64,000 nt of DNA from Desmodesmus armatus (lineage: Eukaryota > Chlorophyta > Chlorophyceae > Sphaeropleales > Scenedesmaceae). Below the pieces are notes generated by a model. The model saw only the letters and a list, made by a program, of their open reading frames with translations. It was not told where the DNA came from and did not search any database. Positions 11,401-21,249 of this stretch are shown in pieces; position 1 is the first letter of the stretch; each line of letters begins with the position of its first letter. The stretch is from NCBI GenBank assembly GCA_007449985.2, contig VIIQ02000020.1:62001-126000 (forward strand), in the 5' to 3' direction. The translations under genes and the position numbers were made by a program.

Positions 11401-14032
11401 ACTGCAGGTAGGGAGACGGTTTGGACGCGTGAATTTTTTGTAGAGAAAGTGGGGCGTTATTTGATAGCGCTGGCCAGCCGCTGCTTTGGAGTGCCATATC
11501 AAACAGTCTTCAACACAGCATCGCTTTGTGTGGTCTCATGCTGATGCACATCATTGTGCAGCGTGGTCAGCCGCCACATGCTTCCTGTGCGATTTTTGGT
11601 TTGTCCAGTCAGCACACATCGTGGCGTCTTGGGTGGTGGCTGCAGCAATGCTTTGATGTGGTCCGCAGATGTATGTGGTGTTTCATTGCAGTTTGGTCAT
11701 TTCATGTGCTGTAATGGGTGTGCAGATTATTGTGGCCAACCCCAAGACCGCTGGTGTCGCTCGCTGGATCTTCCTGGCGCTGTGGGGCAGCAAGATGAAG
11801 AAGGGAGATGCAGCAGCGATCGAGTACATCACTAAGGTACAATGATAGCTGCAGGAACACCTGAGGGGAAACAAACAGTCTCAAACAGGAGCTGTCCATT
11901 GCGCCATGCACAGTTTGTGTGCAAGGCTCATACTATCCCAGGGATGCATCCTGGGGATGCAGCAGCGATCGAGTACATCACTGATAAAGTAGAATGACAG
12001 CTGGAGGGGCAGCTGTGGGGAAAACAAGGTGCAACAGGGTCTGCCTGTCCATCGCACACTGCACAGTACACTGTGGCAGTGTGTGCGCAACTTGCTGGGC
12101 ACATAGGGATGCAGCTGCGGGGTACACCACACAGGCATGCATGCTGCGCAGCAAGGGGGATGTTGCAACTATTTCGCGGCTGTGCTGGCACTGCGCTGGC
12201 AACAAAGCACAAGTAGCACAGCGCACATCCGTTCATGAGCGCAGAGCGTGTTGCAGTGTCGCTGCCAAACTGCCAAGTGGCTGGATGACATTGCCTCTGT
12301 TGAAAAGATAAGATGCCACGGTGCTGTTGTTGTGCTGTGCTGTGGCATGCTGTGCTGTGGCATGCTGTGCTGTGGCGTGCTGTGCTTAGGTGTTTGACAA
12401 CGTGTTGATCCAGCCGCGTGATGCTCGTGAGGCGAGTGATGTCTTCTACAGGCAGCGGCTGGGTGATGTGCTGCTCACCTATGAGAACGAGGTGGTGCTG
12501 ACTAACCAGGTGGGTGCTTGACATCGAAGTGTGATACAGTCACACTTTGTGGTTACAGGGAAGTTCACGACTAGCTAGCACAAATTTGTGTGTGGCCTGT
12601 CGGCAGGATGCAGCCCCTCTGATTGGGCCGGCAAGGAGGATTCAAAAAGAGCAAGGAGGAGTCTCTGCCACATCCTGCACTGTGTAGTGCACGGTACTGC
12701 CGCAGTACCATAGGATGGTGCAGGACTCTCACCCCTTGCTCTGTTCCTCTCCCTTCCCTCTTTTGTCTGCCTGTTGACTTGAAGGCTAGAAGCAGCCATC
12801 CCAAATGCATGCCCATGGTGATCCATGCTGCGGCTGCAGGTGTATGGAACAGAGAAGGCATTCCATATGTGGTGCCCAGCCCCAACGTAGCCACGATCTC
12901 GGTTCATGCCTCACTGTCACTTTCTTTGCCCGCAGGTGTATGGGGCAGACAAGGCGCTGCCGTATGTTGTGCCCAGCCCTAACGTGCGCATCGAGTGCCC
13001 TCTGGCCCTGGTGGACAAGGTGCTGGACAACAGGCCAGCAGACGCACGCGAGGCAGCAAACGCCTTCGCCAACTTCCTGTTCACCTCAGAAGCACAGGTA
13101 GGTGCTGCTGGCCACTTGGTAGGGTTCCGGGGCTGCAACATTTGGTTGCAGCCTACTATCTATACCCCAGCGTGGCTGCCAATTAGCTTGTTGTGAGCCC
13201 AGGGGTGGGGGGGGGGGGTGATGGGCCACAACAATGGTGTATTGATGTCGTTCCTTGGGGAACGCAAAAGAGGAATGCAAGCACCTGCCAGATGGGCTCG
13301 TACTTCATACTTTACGGAGTACAATATACTGACAGGTGTACCGCCTTGGCTGCACCTGTACTTCAGGTTGAGTTTGGCAAGGTTGGCTTCAGGACCAACC
13401 GCAAGCTGAGCAAGGTTGTGCCCGACCACCTAGAGGGACAGCCAAACGTCAAGGTGAGCTGATCAACAGTACTGTACTGTTGGTCACGGAAAGCTCGTGG
13501 TTGTTGATTACACTGATAATGAAGTGCTCCCAGTTGCAAGTGATGGCGCCCAGTCTGGTTTTCGCAAGCATGCTCGTGCATGTGTTGCCGTGTACTGCAG
13601 GTGTGGACTGTTGACAAGGAGCTGAAAGGCTGGACTGCAGCACAGAAGAAGTTCTTTGACGCCGGACAGGTGAGCAGCCTAGCTGAAGGTTCGTTAGGGC
13701 CTGGTTGTGCCCCCATATGTCGGACCTATGTTGGACTTTATCCATTGCGCCGTCAGGGCTGGCACTGCGAACCAGCTGTGAGAGGTGGGCTAGGATTGCA
13801 GCCGTCTGCATTATCCAATGGCCTCGTGGGCTGCCCACTGGGTGGCCAGGTACGTTGAAAGCAACGGTGACAGTAACAGCCAACAGCCAGAGAAGCCGCC
13901 ATTGCTGCCTATGGCGTCTGATGAGTGTGTGCTTTTGTTTGTTGGTTGTTGGCTGTGTGGCTGCAGATCTTGGATCAGATCCAGGGCGACGTGGGAGCTA
14001 GGAAGCTGGAGGCGCGCCAGAAGAAGAAGTGA
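8404..14032 (+). CDS. SBP: Chloroplast sulfate/thiosulfate-binding protein of the sulfate ABC transporter
   Basis: Secure exons: 9452-9648, 10643-10772, 11319-11407, 11726-11836, 12390-12509, 12936-13097, 13367-13453, 13601-13669 and 13967-14032 (TGA). They encode the SbpA/CysP fold: GGSGSPG and [16 protein letters not shown], then [20 protein letters not shown], the YPLQSV hinge strand, [15 protein letters not shown] and [12 protein letters not shown]. The product should capture sulfate for the SulP/SulP2/Sabc chloroplast-envelope transporter, as known in Chlamydomonas. A Ser/Gly/Gln-rich leader exon ends at 9136; it contains [15 protein letters not shown], which looks like the end of a transit peptide. 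Its start is uncertain: acceptors at 8886 or 8954 are possible, and a first exon 8404-8436 ([11 protein letters not shown]) joins in phase only with 8887. Three introns carry duplicated exon edges. Confidence 0.9.
9649..9772 (+). repeat. G-rich intronic tract
   Basis: This is the first 120 nt of the intron after the exon ending at 9648. It consists of many G3-G13 runs separated by short spacers, so the sense-strand transcript could form G-quadruplexes right next to the 5' splice site. Confidence 0.7.
10716..10895 (+). repeat. Duplicated exon 3' edge with donor, separated by telomere-like DNA
   Basis: The end of the exon (10716-10776, including GTGAGT) is repeated at 10835-10895, including a GTGAGC donor, with few differences. 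Between the copies, 10797-10829 is a degenerate CTAAACCC-type tract. Reading through the first donor meets a TAA before the second copy, so using the second donor would introduce a stop. Confidence 0.8.
10956..10988 (+). repeat. 9-nt tandem repeat
   Basis: GGGATCTAT-type units occur about four times head to tail within a sulfate-binding protein intron. Confidence 0.7.
11804..12085 (+). repeat. Duplicated exon edge plus intron start (about 130 bp units)
   Basis: 11804-11935 (exon end at 11836 plus intron) is similar along its length to 11953-12085. The coding part ([10 protein letters not shown]) is nearly identical. The second copy has AAAGTAGA in place of the donor AAGGTACA. Confidence 0.75.
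12836..12990 (+). repeat. Duplicated acceptor and exon 5' edge
   Basis: 12836-12892 copies the intron end and exon start at 12932-12990 (CAG then GTGTATGG). The upstream copy lacks one base within the coding part, so it is frameshifted relative to the true exon. Confidence 0.75.
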
Positions 14033-15148
14033 TGCCGCTGCTGTCGCAACTGCGCCCGATAGTGCTTACTGGTGTTGCACCAGGGCCTGAAGGTGCAGCC
14101 TGGTGTTGGTCACAGCCAGCGCTTCTGGTCCTGCAGGGGTGTTATCAGCTATGCTGATTGCAGCCGCTGTGTTGCAGTACACTCTTGTCCTTGGGAGCAT
14201 GTGTGAGGGCTGATGAACTGTGCTTCCTGGTGTTGGCCTTTGTGCGTGTGCACTCAATGTGAAAGCAGCAGTTGCTGCTGCAAGCGGCAAGGTTTCTCAG
14301 GCAGTGCCGCAGCATTGGCTGGCTCTGGTGACCCGTATCATATGACTTCTGGGTGTTTATGAACCTCAACTTTGCAAGGTGGCAGCCCAGTGCACAGCAG
14401 CTGTGCAGTCACCCCAAGGAGTGCCAGATTATGCGATAAGGTGTTCACTTCTGGAAGCGGCAGCACGCGCCTGCGGAAGTGCCGTGCAAAGTGCAGTGCA
14501 GATGCTGCTGATGGGTACACTGTGGAGGCGCATTGTCTCAGAGCCCCTCAACCAATGCTGTACTTTCTCATGCATGCATCACTAGATGCCCTTCTGACAA
14601 ACCTTGACCTTGCACAAGTGCAGGCTCAGGTGCAGGTTGACTTGTTCAGACTGCAGGACTGACCTGGCCCCACCAGGGAATGCTCATGCCACCCATCAGG
14701 TCCCCCGCTAGCAAAAGAGTATAGGCACCATGGCCTGACACAACCAGGGAGGGCAGCACACTTGGTGGCAATTTCATTCAGCCACACTATGCTAGCACCC
14801 CCTTCCTTGATGGTCGGCAGAGAGTGACTTGTGGTGTCTGCTTTGACTGTCTGTGATGAAGTCTCATGACGTCCAGCAGACTCACGCATTGGCACTGGAT
14901 TGCCAGAGCAGCAGAACAGATCAGTGTAGACACCACACATTGCCAGGCGTATACTAGGAGGTGACGCAGAGGTCGCAAGCGCACACCACAAATACAATCT
15001 TCCCAACAAGAGTCAGGGCGTCCTACTTCCTTGCCTCGCCATGACACTATGCCGCGAGGTTTTGCTGGCCCTGCACAAACGCGAAAGACAGCGAGTGAAC
15101 CTGGATCGCTCTCTTTCACAGCGCTGTGTGTTGATAGAGCCTGTTAAC
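14033..15148. other. Intergenic region: 3' UTR of the sulfate-binding gene and promoter of RPL23A
   Basis: No TGTAA signal, gene or RNA was recognised. Open frames on both strands are short and unlike known proteins. Confidence 0.5.
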
Positions 15149-18071
15149 ATGGCGCCCAAAGGTGACTAGCCTATTTCATAGCTCTGCGGCGGCCTTTCCG
15201 GGCTCCCTTGGCCCTCTAGCTGCGTTTTACAGCTCAAATGTTGTTAGATCAGAGCTCTTACGGCATATGTCACCCTCACATGGGTGTCCGTCGGTTCAGG
15301 CAGCAGTAGCAGCAAGACAGCAGCCATCACCAGCAGTTTTCAGGCAGTGACGCTGCAAGGCTGGTGCTGGCCAGACGTCAGCTACCCTTAGTCCAACAGG
15401 CCTTTCTGACGGTGCAGGAAGGGCAGCTGTCGCTTGTAGAAGCAGCAGAAGGTTGTTGCCTTACATGCTGCTGCTGGTGGCGCAACTGCATCCTCCTGCC
15501 TGCCTGCTTCTCTGCACATCAACAGGCAAGGACGCTAAGGGCAAGGCCGCCGCGGCCGCCAAGGCTGTTAAGAAGAACACATGGAAGAAGTCTCTGAAGC
15601 CCCGCTTCTCAGCGACCTTCCACAGGCCCAAGACCCTGAAGCGCACTCGTGCACCCAAGTACTCACGCACAAGGTGAGCACAGTCAGTCTGGAGAAAAGC
15701 TGTTTTGAAGGGTGCCTATTGCCACGCACGGTGTGCGGGGGGGGGGGGCGTATGGGGTGAGGATAGGGGTAGGGGTGTTAGCAAGGAACATTGGGGTCTG
15801 CGCATGTGCGAGTCAATGGATGAGGGGTCGATAGGGTCCTTGTCTCTTGTTGGGCTGCCCTGGCATGGGTTTGGTGCGGACACCAGCACAGCCATCATCA
15901 AGGGTTGAGAACAGCAAGACAGCACAGAGCAGGGCGTGCTTGCTGCAGCCGTCAGTGCGCACACCACTGTTGCTGGCAGCAGGAGGAGCGCAGCAGCTGG
16001 CCACGGACCACCATGGCGCCCAGCAGCAGCAGCACTCTGGCAGTGCCAGCTTGCAGCGCAGCTGCCACAGCCACCACCACCAGCAGCACCAACAGAAGCA
16101 GTGCCAGCACCCGCAGGACAGTAAACACACACAGCACAGCAGCAGCCACACAAGCACGTTCACTTGGCGCGGACGGCCGCAGGCAGCTGCTGCGCGTTGC
16201 TGATGGTGTCTCCAGCAGTCGCTTGCTCAGCAGCTGGCGCCACCGACTGCAGCAGGCAGCCGGCCGTGCTGCACCAGCAGTCCTGCAGGACGTGCCTCTG
16301 GTCCTGCAGCAGCCAGCCCCAACAAGCAGCATCAGCACAGCAACAGCAGCTGCCAGCGGAGGATCGCTGCAGTGGCGCTGTGGCAACCCTGACAGGGTGC
16401 CTCAGGGCAGCAAGGACAGTGCTGCAGCAGTGCGGCAGTGGGGCAAGCAACAGTCCTATGGCAGCAGGGCAGCGGCAGCATGGGATCTGCTACGCTGTTG
16501 TGCTGCTGCCCTTGCGTATCAGTGGCAGTAGAGGGGGGACACTCTCCCCAGCACTCCCCGGCAAATGCGCTCCCCTGCAGTGACCTCTGCTGCGCTCCTG
16601 CTGTAGTACAGTGCAGCAGTAGTTTACGGGTGCGGGGGCATTGTGCCCTCAATACAACTTTTGCTAGGTGTCTGCTGGTTGGGAATGCTCAAGGGAATGC
16701 GTTGTACTCAAGCAGACTGGTGAAAGCAGTGTCGATGCCATCAGTGTGACCCACACTCTGAGGGCTTCGACACTGCATTCAACACTGCATTCCCCAGTCT
16801 GCTTGACTGTGACATCATTTTAGAGAAAGCAACCATCACAATCCTTTCCAAAGCTATCATGGGACTGTATTGGGCACCAGCAGGGCGGCAGGCTGTGCAC
16901 ATTCCGCTGCTCACACGGCAAGACTGATTGTTTAGGGGTGTGCAAACTGTTTTCGCATGGCAATATGGCGCTTTTGAGTTGAACATCACATGCAACTAGC
17001 TGGCGCTGCACACTCTGTGTCAACATATAGCTGGCTTCATCCAACAACACCATTCCTGCTGCTGCTGTCATTGCTGCTGCCCCGGCTATGCCCTGCTGCT
17101 GCAGTGCTGTTGGTGTTGAGAAGCTGGACCAGTATGCCATCATCAAGTGCCCCCTGACCACTGAGTCAGCCATGAAGAAGATCGAGGACAACAACACCCT
17201 CGTCTTCCTGGTAAGCAGGGGGAGTGGAAGTTTTGAAAACACGTGATTTGACCAGTTTCTTGTATGTATATGGAGGCGGGAGGTGCAGGAGGGAGCAGGG
17301 AGTAGATCTATGAGCAGGAAGAGTGAGTAATGGCAGCAGGATGGCAAGGAAGGATGGAGGGTTTGGTGGTCAAGGGTAAGCGGGCAAGGAGAATGAGCAG
17401 GGAGGCAGGGAGAGCAAAAAGGGGAGGAGGGTAATTGTGGGAGGAGTGCGCAGGGAGGGCAGGGAGGAAGAGTGAATTGCAGGGGGGGAGGATGACCAAG
17501 GGTTCCAAGGTACACGGTTGCGCAACATACTGACATGTACAAGCTGCAGCGTGCAGTGCATCCTTGAACGTCGCCCGGCCTGTTGCTGTGACTGCTGCTG
17601 CTGTCTGTCCAGGTTGATGTGCGTGCCGACAAGAAGAAGATCAAGAAGGCCGTTCAGGGTCTGTATGACATCCAGACCAAGAAGATCAACACACTGATCA
17701 GGTAGGTACAGTGCGGCACAGTGACGCAGTACGGTACTGTACAGTACAAGCCGGTACATATGTACAGGCCACTCGCGTCACCACCCGTGTATGTCATTAT
17801 GGCTGCGCACATGTGAGGTGCTGCCGCTGGATGTGGTCATTATCAGGAATGCTTCACCAAACACCTCACTGTGCGGACAGCAAGCTCGCTTTTTCGTCAC
17901 TTCACTAAGCTAAGCTTTCATCCAATACAATACTGTGCTCCTGATGCTGCTGCTGGCTTTTTTTTGTCCTTTCCTTTTTCCTGCAGGCCTGATGGTCAGA
18001 AGAAGGCATACGTGCGCCTCACCCAGGACTTTGATGCCCTGGATGTTGCCAACAAGATTGGCATCATCTAA
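15149..18071 (+). CDS. RPL23A: 60S ribosomal protein L23a (uL23)
   Basis: Exons 15149-15161 (ATG GCG CCC AAA G), 15526-15673, 17105-17210, 17613-17701 and 17987-18071 (TAA) join in phase to 146 residues, the usual eukaryotic uL23 length. The N-terminal Ala/Lys tract ([14 protein letters not shown]) is the eukaryote-specific extension. The core carries hallmark uL23 strings such as [34 protein letters not shown] and the terminal [18 protein letters not shown] end (here [15 protein letters not shown]). The protein sits at the large-subunit exit tunnel and contacts SRP and nascent-chain factors. The first exon is only 13 nt. Intron 2 is 1.4 kb, CAG-rich, and contains long chance frames. Confidence 0.97.
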
Positions 18072-18333
18072 GCAGCAGGCAGCAGCAGCAAGTGCTGCAG
18101 CAGCGGCAGCAGCAGCAGCAGGCCTGCGTGCGCAGCAGCAGTGGCAGCAGTTTCACGTGCTGCAGCAGCAGCGGTGTAGCGGCTGTGCTGCTGGCGTGCT
18201 GTGGGTCGTGGTGTGACACTCTTGGGTGCTGATTGGGTAGCAGCAGCGGAAGCTGTGTGCTGTTGCAGGGGCCAGCAGCGTGACGAGCGTGCAGCTGGCT
18301 TCCCATGCAGGTTGCGCTATGCAAGGCACCAAC

Positions 18334-18338
18334 TGTAA
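18334..18338 (+). promoter_or_regulatory. TGTAA polyadenylation signal of RPL23A
   Basis: A TGTAA occurs 263 nt after the RPL23A stop. The 3' UTR before it begins with a CAG-rich run (18073-18170). Confidence 0.55.
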
Positions 18339-19557
18339 CAGAGTGCGCTCTCTCACACTTATCAGAGGGTGGGTTGAGTACGGCAGAGGGAGGGTGGGTC
18401 GATTCCTAGCGCGGTGGGAGAGGGGGGCATGCATCATATGCTGTTCCAAGTACTGTTTGTTGTACCACATGTTGATATGTTCCAGAACCAAATTATACAC
18501 ACACTTATGGTGTACAATCTCATAGACAGAGTGTGTTGCAGCGGGCTTGTTGCTGGAAGGAGTGCAAGCGTATTGCAAGGGTGGCTCAGAGCCCGATGTG
18601 TTGTTTTTGCCAACCGATGGAGGTGTCTTCCCGTCAAAACAAATTGACTGAACTTCCAGTTAACAGTTCCACACTGCACAGGCTGTGTCTGATGCAGCAG
18701 TCAATGCACCAACATGTTGCTCTAGTTGCATGCGTGCAGAGATTTTGCCCAACCCAAACATATGTGGTGGATGCCATAAGTCAGCTGACTGCATATAACA
18801 CTCTTACGCTGGGGTACTTCAGGTTACCCAAACCAGTCACTCTACCGCCTTCGTCAATGCTGGCGCTGCCTAGTCACCAACACTGCAGTGAGTGAAACAG
18901 CATCCAGCAGCCGAACCCTGCTGGAGCATTACTGGGCTCCTCGTACATGACATAACAACCAACATGACAACAGTGACGTTGAGCCACGTATGACATAACA
19001 ACCAACATGACAACAGTAACGTTCAGCTGCGCCTGCGGGACGAACGGGCAGTACAGCACAACACCCAGTGCAGTGTCCAGCACCAGCCTGGCTAGCCTTC
19101 CTCCTTCATCAAGGTCTGCCCCAAATCGCCTGTAAGGTGTGCACCCAAAACGCCTCTGAGGTGTGCCCCCAAAACCTCAAACACCACCTCATCAGCACCA
19201 CAACCACACTTCCCAACCTTGACCACAACAATACAAGGTTATGCCGGGTAAGGGTTCACTGGTCGTCCAAAACCCGCCAAAACTGACAAACAGCCATGAA
19301 GCCTACATTGGCTCGCACACCAGCATGCCTGAATGAGCACACACTGCTGCATGTACACACACATCTCACACATTCTGGTCGTCTGCACGCTTTGTCATGC
19401 TGCATCACCACTGGGCAAATCAGGCCAGCTGCCAGTGTGTGGGAAAGGGTGGTCCCTGCTCACTACTGCTGTGATATATACACAGGGAGTGCATCCATGT
19501 GTTGTGTATGTGCTCGGCAGTGCACATACAGCCAACTGCGTACAACTAGGAGTGTGT
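18339..19557. other. Intergenic region between convergent genes
   Basis: No gene was recognised. It contains a roughly 40-bp direct repeat at 18948-19026. No minus-strand TGTAA was found for the convergent 128-residue gene. Confidence 0.5.
18948..19026 (+). repeat. Two-copy tandem repeat of about 40 bp
   Basis: The string TGACATAACAACCAACATGA and the following ACAACAGT.ACGTT occur twice in succession with a two-base difference. Confidence 0.8.
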
Positions 19558-20631
19558 CTACTTGCGTTTCTCCAAGTCTGCCATGGTCTGGCCCCCTGCT
19601 GCTCCCCCTGCATCTGCTCCTTCCGCCTCCTCAATTGCTGCTTCAGTGAGGTATGCCTCCTCCGCTGCCAGCTCCAACTCATCCTCCAAGTCATCCAGGT
19701 CGTCATATAACGAGTCAATGACAACTGCCAGTTCATATTCAAAACGACAGCAGCAGAGGCAGGGGTAGTCGTCATGATGAGCTGACAGCGGGAACAGTAT
19801 GGGTCTCTTGGGCCTGGCGGGTGCCACCACAGGCACAGAATTCAGCATGATGCATGCTAGGCTGCATGCTAGACTAGGGATGTACATGGGAGTGTAGCGT
19901 GGCAGCATCCCGCCCTAACTGCAACCTACAGCTAGCCTGACACCTGAGGGTCATGATTGCATCTTGACGGTGCCTGGATACCGCTGCCGTGCTGCTGCTG
20001 CTGCTGCACTTTGAACTACACACGCATGTTTCAGGCTCACGTCTGTCAAAGATGTGTATATATATGGCTGCGCCACCGATGAGTCAACCAACCGCTGCTG
20101 CATGCATCTTGACCGTGTTGGTATCATGCTGCAGTTGCAGCTCAGGACCCCACTCAACACCCCGCAGGCTCACATGTGTCGTAGAGGTACATGGCTGCAC
20201 CACCAATGAGTGAACCAACCCCTGCTGCGATAAGGTCGCGCCTGTTGGGCTTTGGCCAGCCCTGCACAATCAACACACACATGCACAGAAAGGCACTCAG
20301 CAAGCGGCAGGTGCACAACAGAGAGTGCTTGGCACGCCACAGCTGTGTTCCATCTGTGCTGGTACACATCAGGCGGCTGCTCAGGAGGCCGTGTGCATGA
20401 TATGTGCAGCTGCTGGATCTAAAGGCAACAAAGCTGAAAGGATGCTGGCCAAGACGGGGCTACGGGCTAGCACGCAGTGAAACCTGCTTTTGCACGCCAA
20501 CAGCCAGATGCTGGTGCTGCTGCTGCTGGTGCTGCTGCTGCAGGGATTTTACTCACAGTCTTTGCTTGTGGGGGTGGAGGTGGGGGAGGAGGTGGCGGGG
20601 GTGGTGGCGCCCGTTGTTGCTGGTCCATCAT
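19558..20631 (-). CDS. Novel 128-residue polyproline, single-pass membrane, acidic-tail protein
   Basis: Exons 20631-20557, 20261-20174 and 19781-19558 join in phase. Residues 1-25 start MMDQQQRA, then 13 consecutive prolines, then QAKT. Residues 26-54 are basic then hydrophobic (RRDLIAAGVGSLIGGAAMYLY), a probable membrane segment. A Cys cluster (CLCCC) follows, a possible acylation site. Residues 70-128 are strongly acidic with heptad-like spacing (SLYDDLDDLEDELELAAEE) and end in MADLEKRK. The acceptors have good polypyrimidine tracts. No family was recognised. The positive residues before the membrane segment suggest the polyproline end is cytosolic, and therefore that the acidic tail is on the other side unless the segment only dips into the membrane. 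Intron 2 contains a decoy copy of the exon 2 edge. Confidence 0.7.
19957..20220 (-). repeat. Duplicated exon 2 edge in the 128-residue gene
   Basis: The block 20100-20220 (exon 2 3' end, donor and intron start) is similar to 19957-20095. Both copies carry the CAGGCTCAC..GTGTC stretch and the GGCTGC.CCACC.ATGAGT stretch. Confidence 0.65.
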
Positions 20632-21249
20632 CGGCTGGTTTTGAGCCCTGCAGACAGCATCAGCGAGTGCTACACGTCATGTGTGATGCTTACCAAACAC
20701 TCAACGCATGACGGGTGCAGGGCTGATGTCATGTTGCTGTGGCTCCAGTGCTGCTGCCCAACTGCACACCGCTGCCGCTACTGCCATGTAGTCCTCACTG
20801 ACCTGGTGACCAGCCTCAAGCGTGAGGCTCTGTGCGGCGCTACATGAATGCAATGAGTGTAGGCTGAAAAGCCGTTTGACGAGCCGGCCGCAGCAGCAGT
20901 TCTCCCGACACTGCTGCTGCTGCTGCTGCTGACGGTGCACACCATGGTCAGCACAAGAAGCGTGCTTTGCACACACTGGCAGAAAGCAAACAAAGCCGAA
21001 GTTCCTTTGAGATTCACTGCAAAGGACGAAAGTGTCGGTGCAGCAAATACCGTTGTTATTGCGCGCCCAAGATGGTAGTGTGGACCACCGGAGGAGCCTT
21101 GTATCTTCCCCTGGTCGTTTCATTCAATCAGCTTGCATTTCGGGGTCGCGTATGCTCAATGACGAAGTGATCTGACTGACAATGCGCGCCTTGCTCGCTC
21201 ACATTGAAACGAGTATCAACCAAATCAAACAAAGCTCTTTTGCGGTTTC
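20632..21249. promoter_or_regulatory. Divergent promoter region of the 128-residue gene and MAT3/RB
   Basis: The two genes start head to head about 620 bp apart. A CTG run at 20911-20932 is the only conspicuous element; no TATA box was identified. Confidence 0.4.

Noticed and set aside
15847..16583. Several open frames of 118-208 codons inside RPL23A intron 2
   Set aside because: They lie in CAG-rich intron, are open in several phases at once and have no ATG-led or family-like sequence; the RPL23A exons on both sides join in phase across them.
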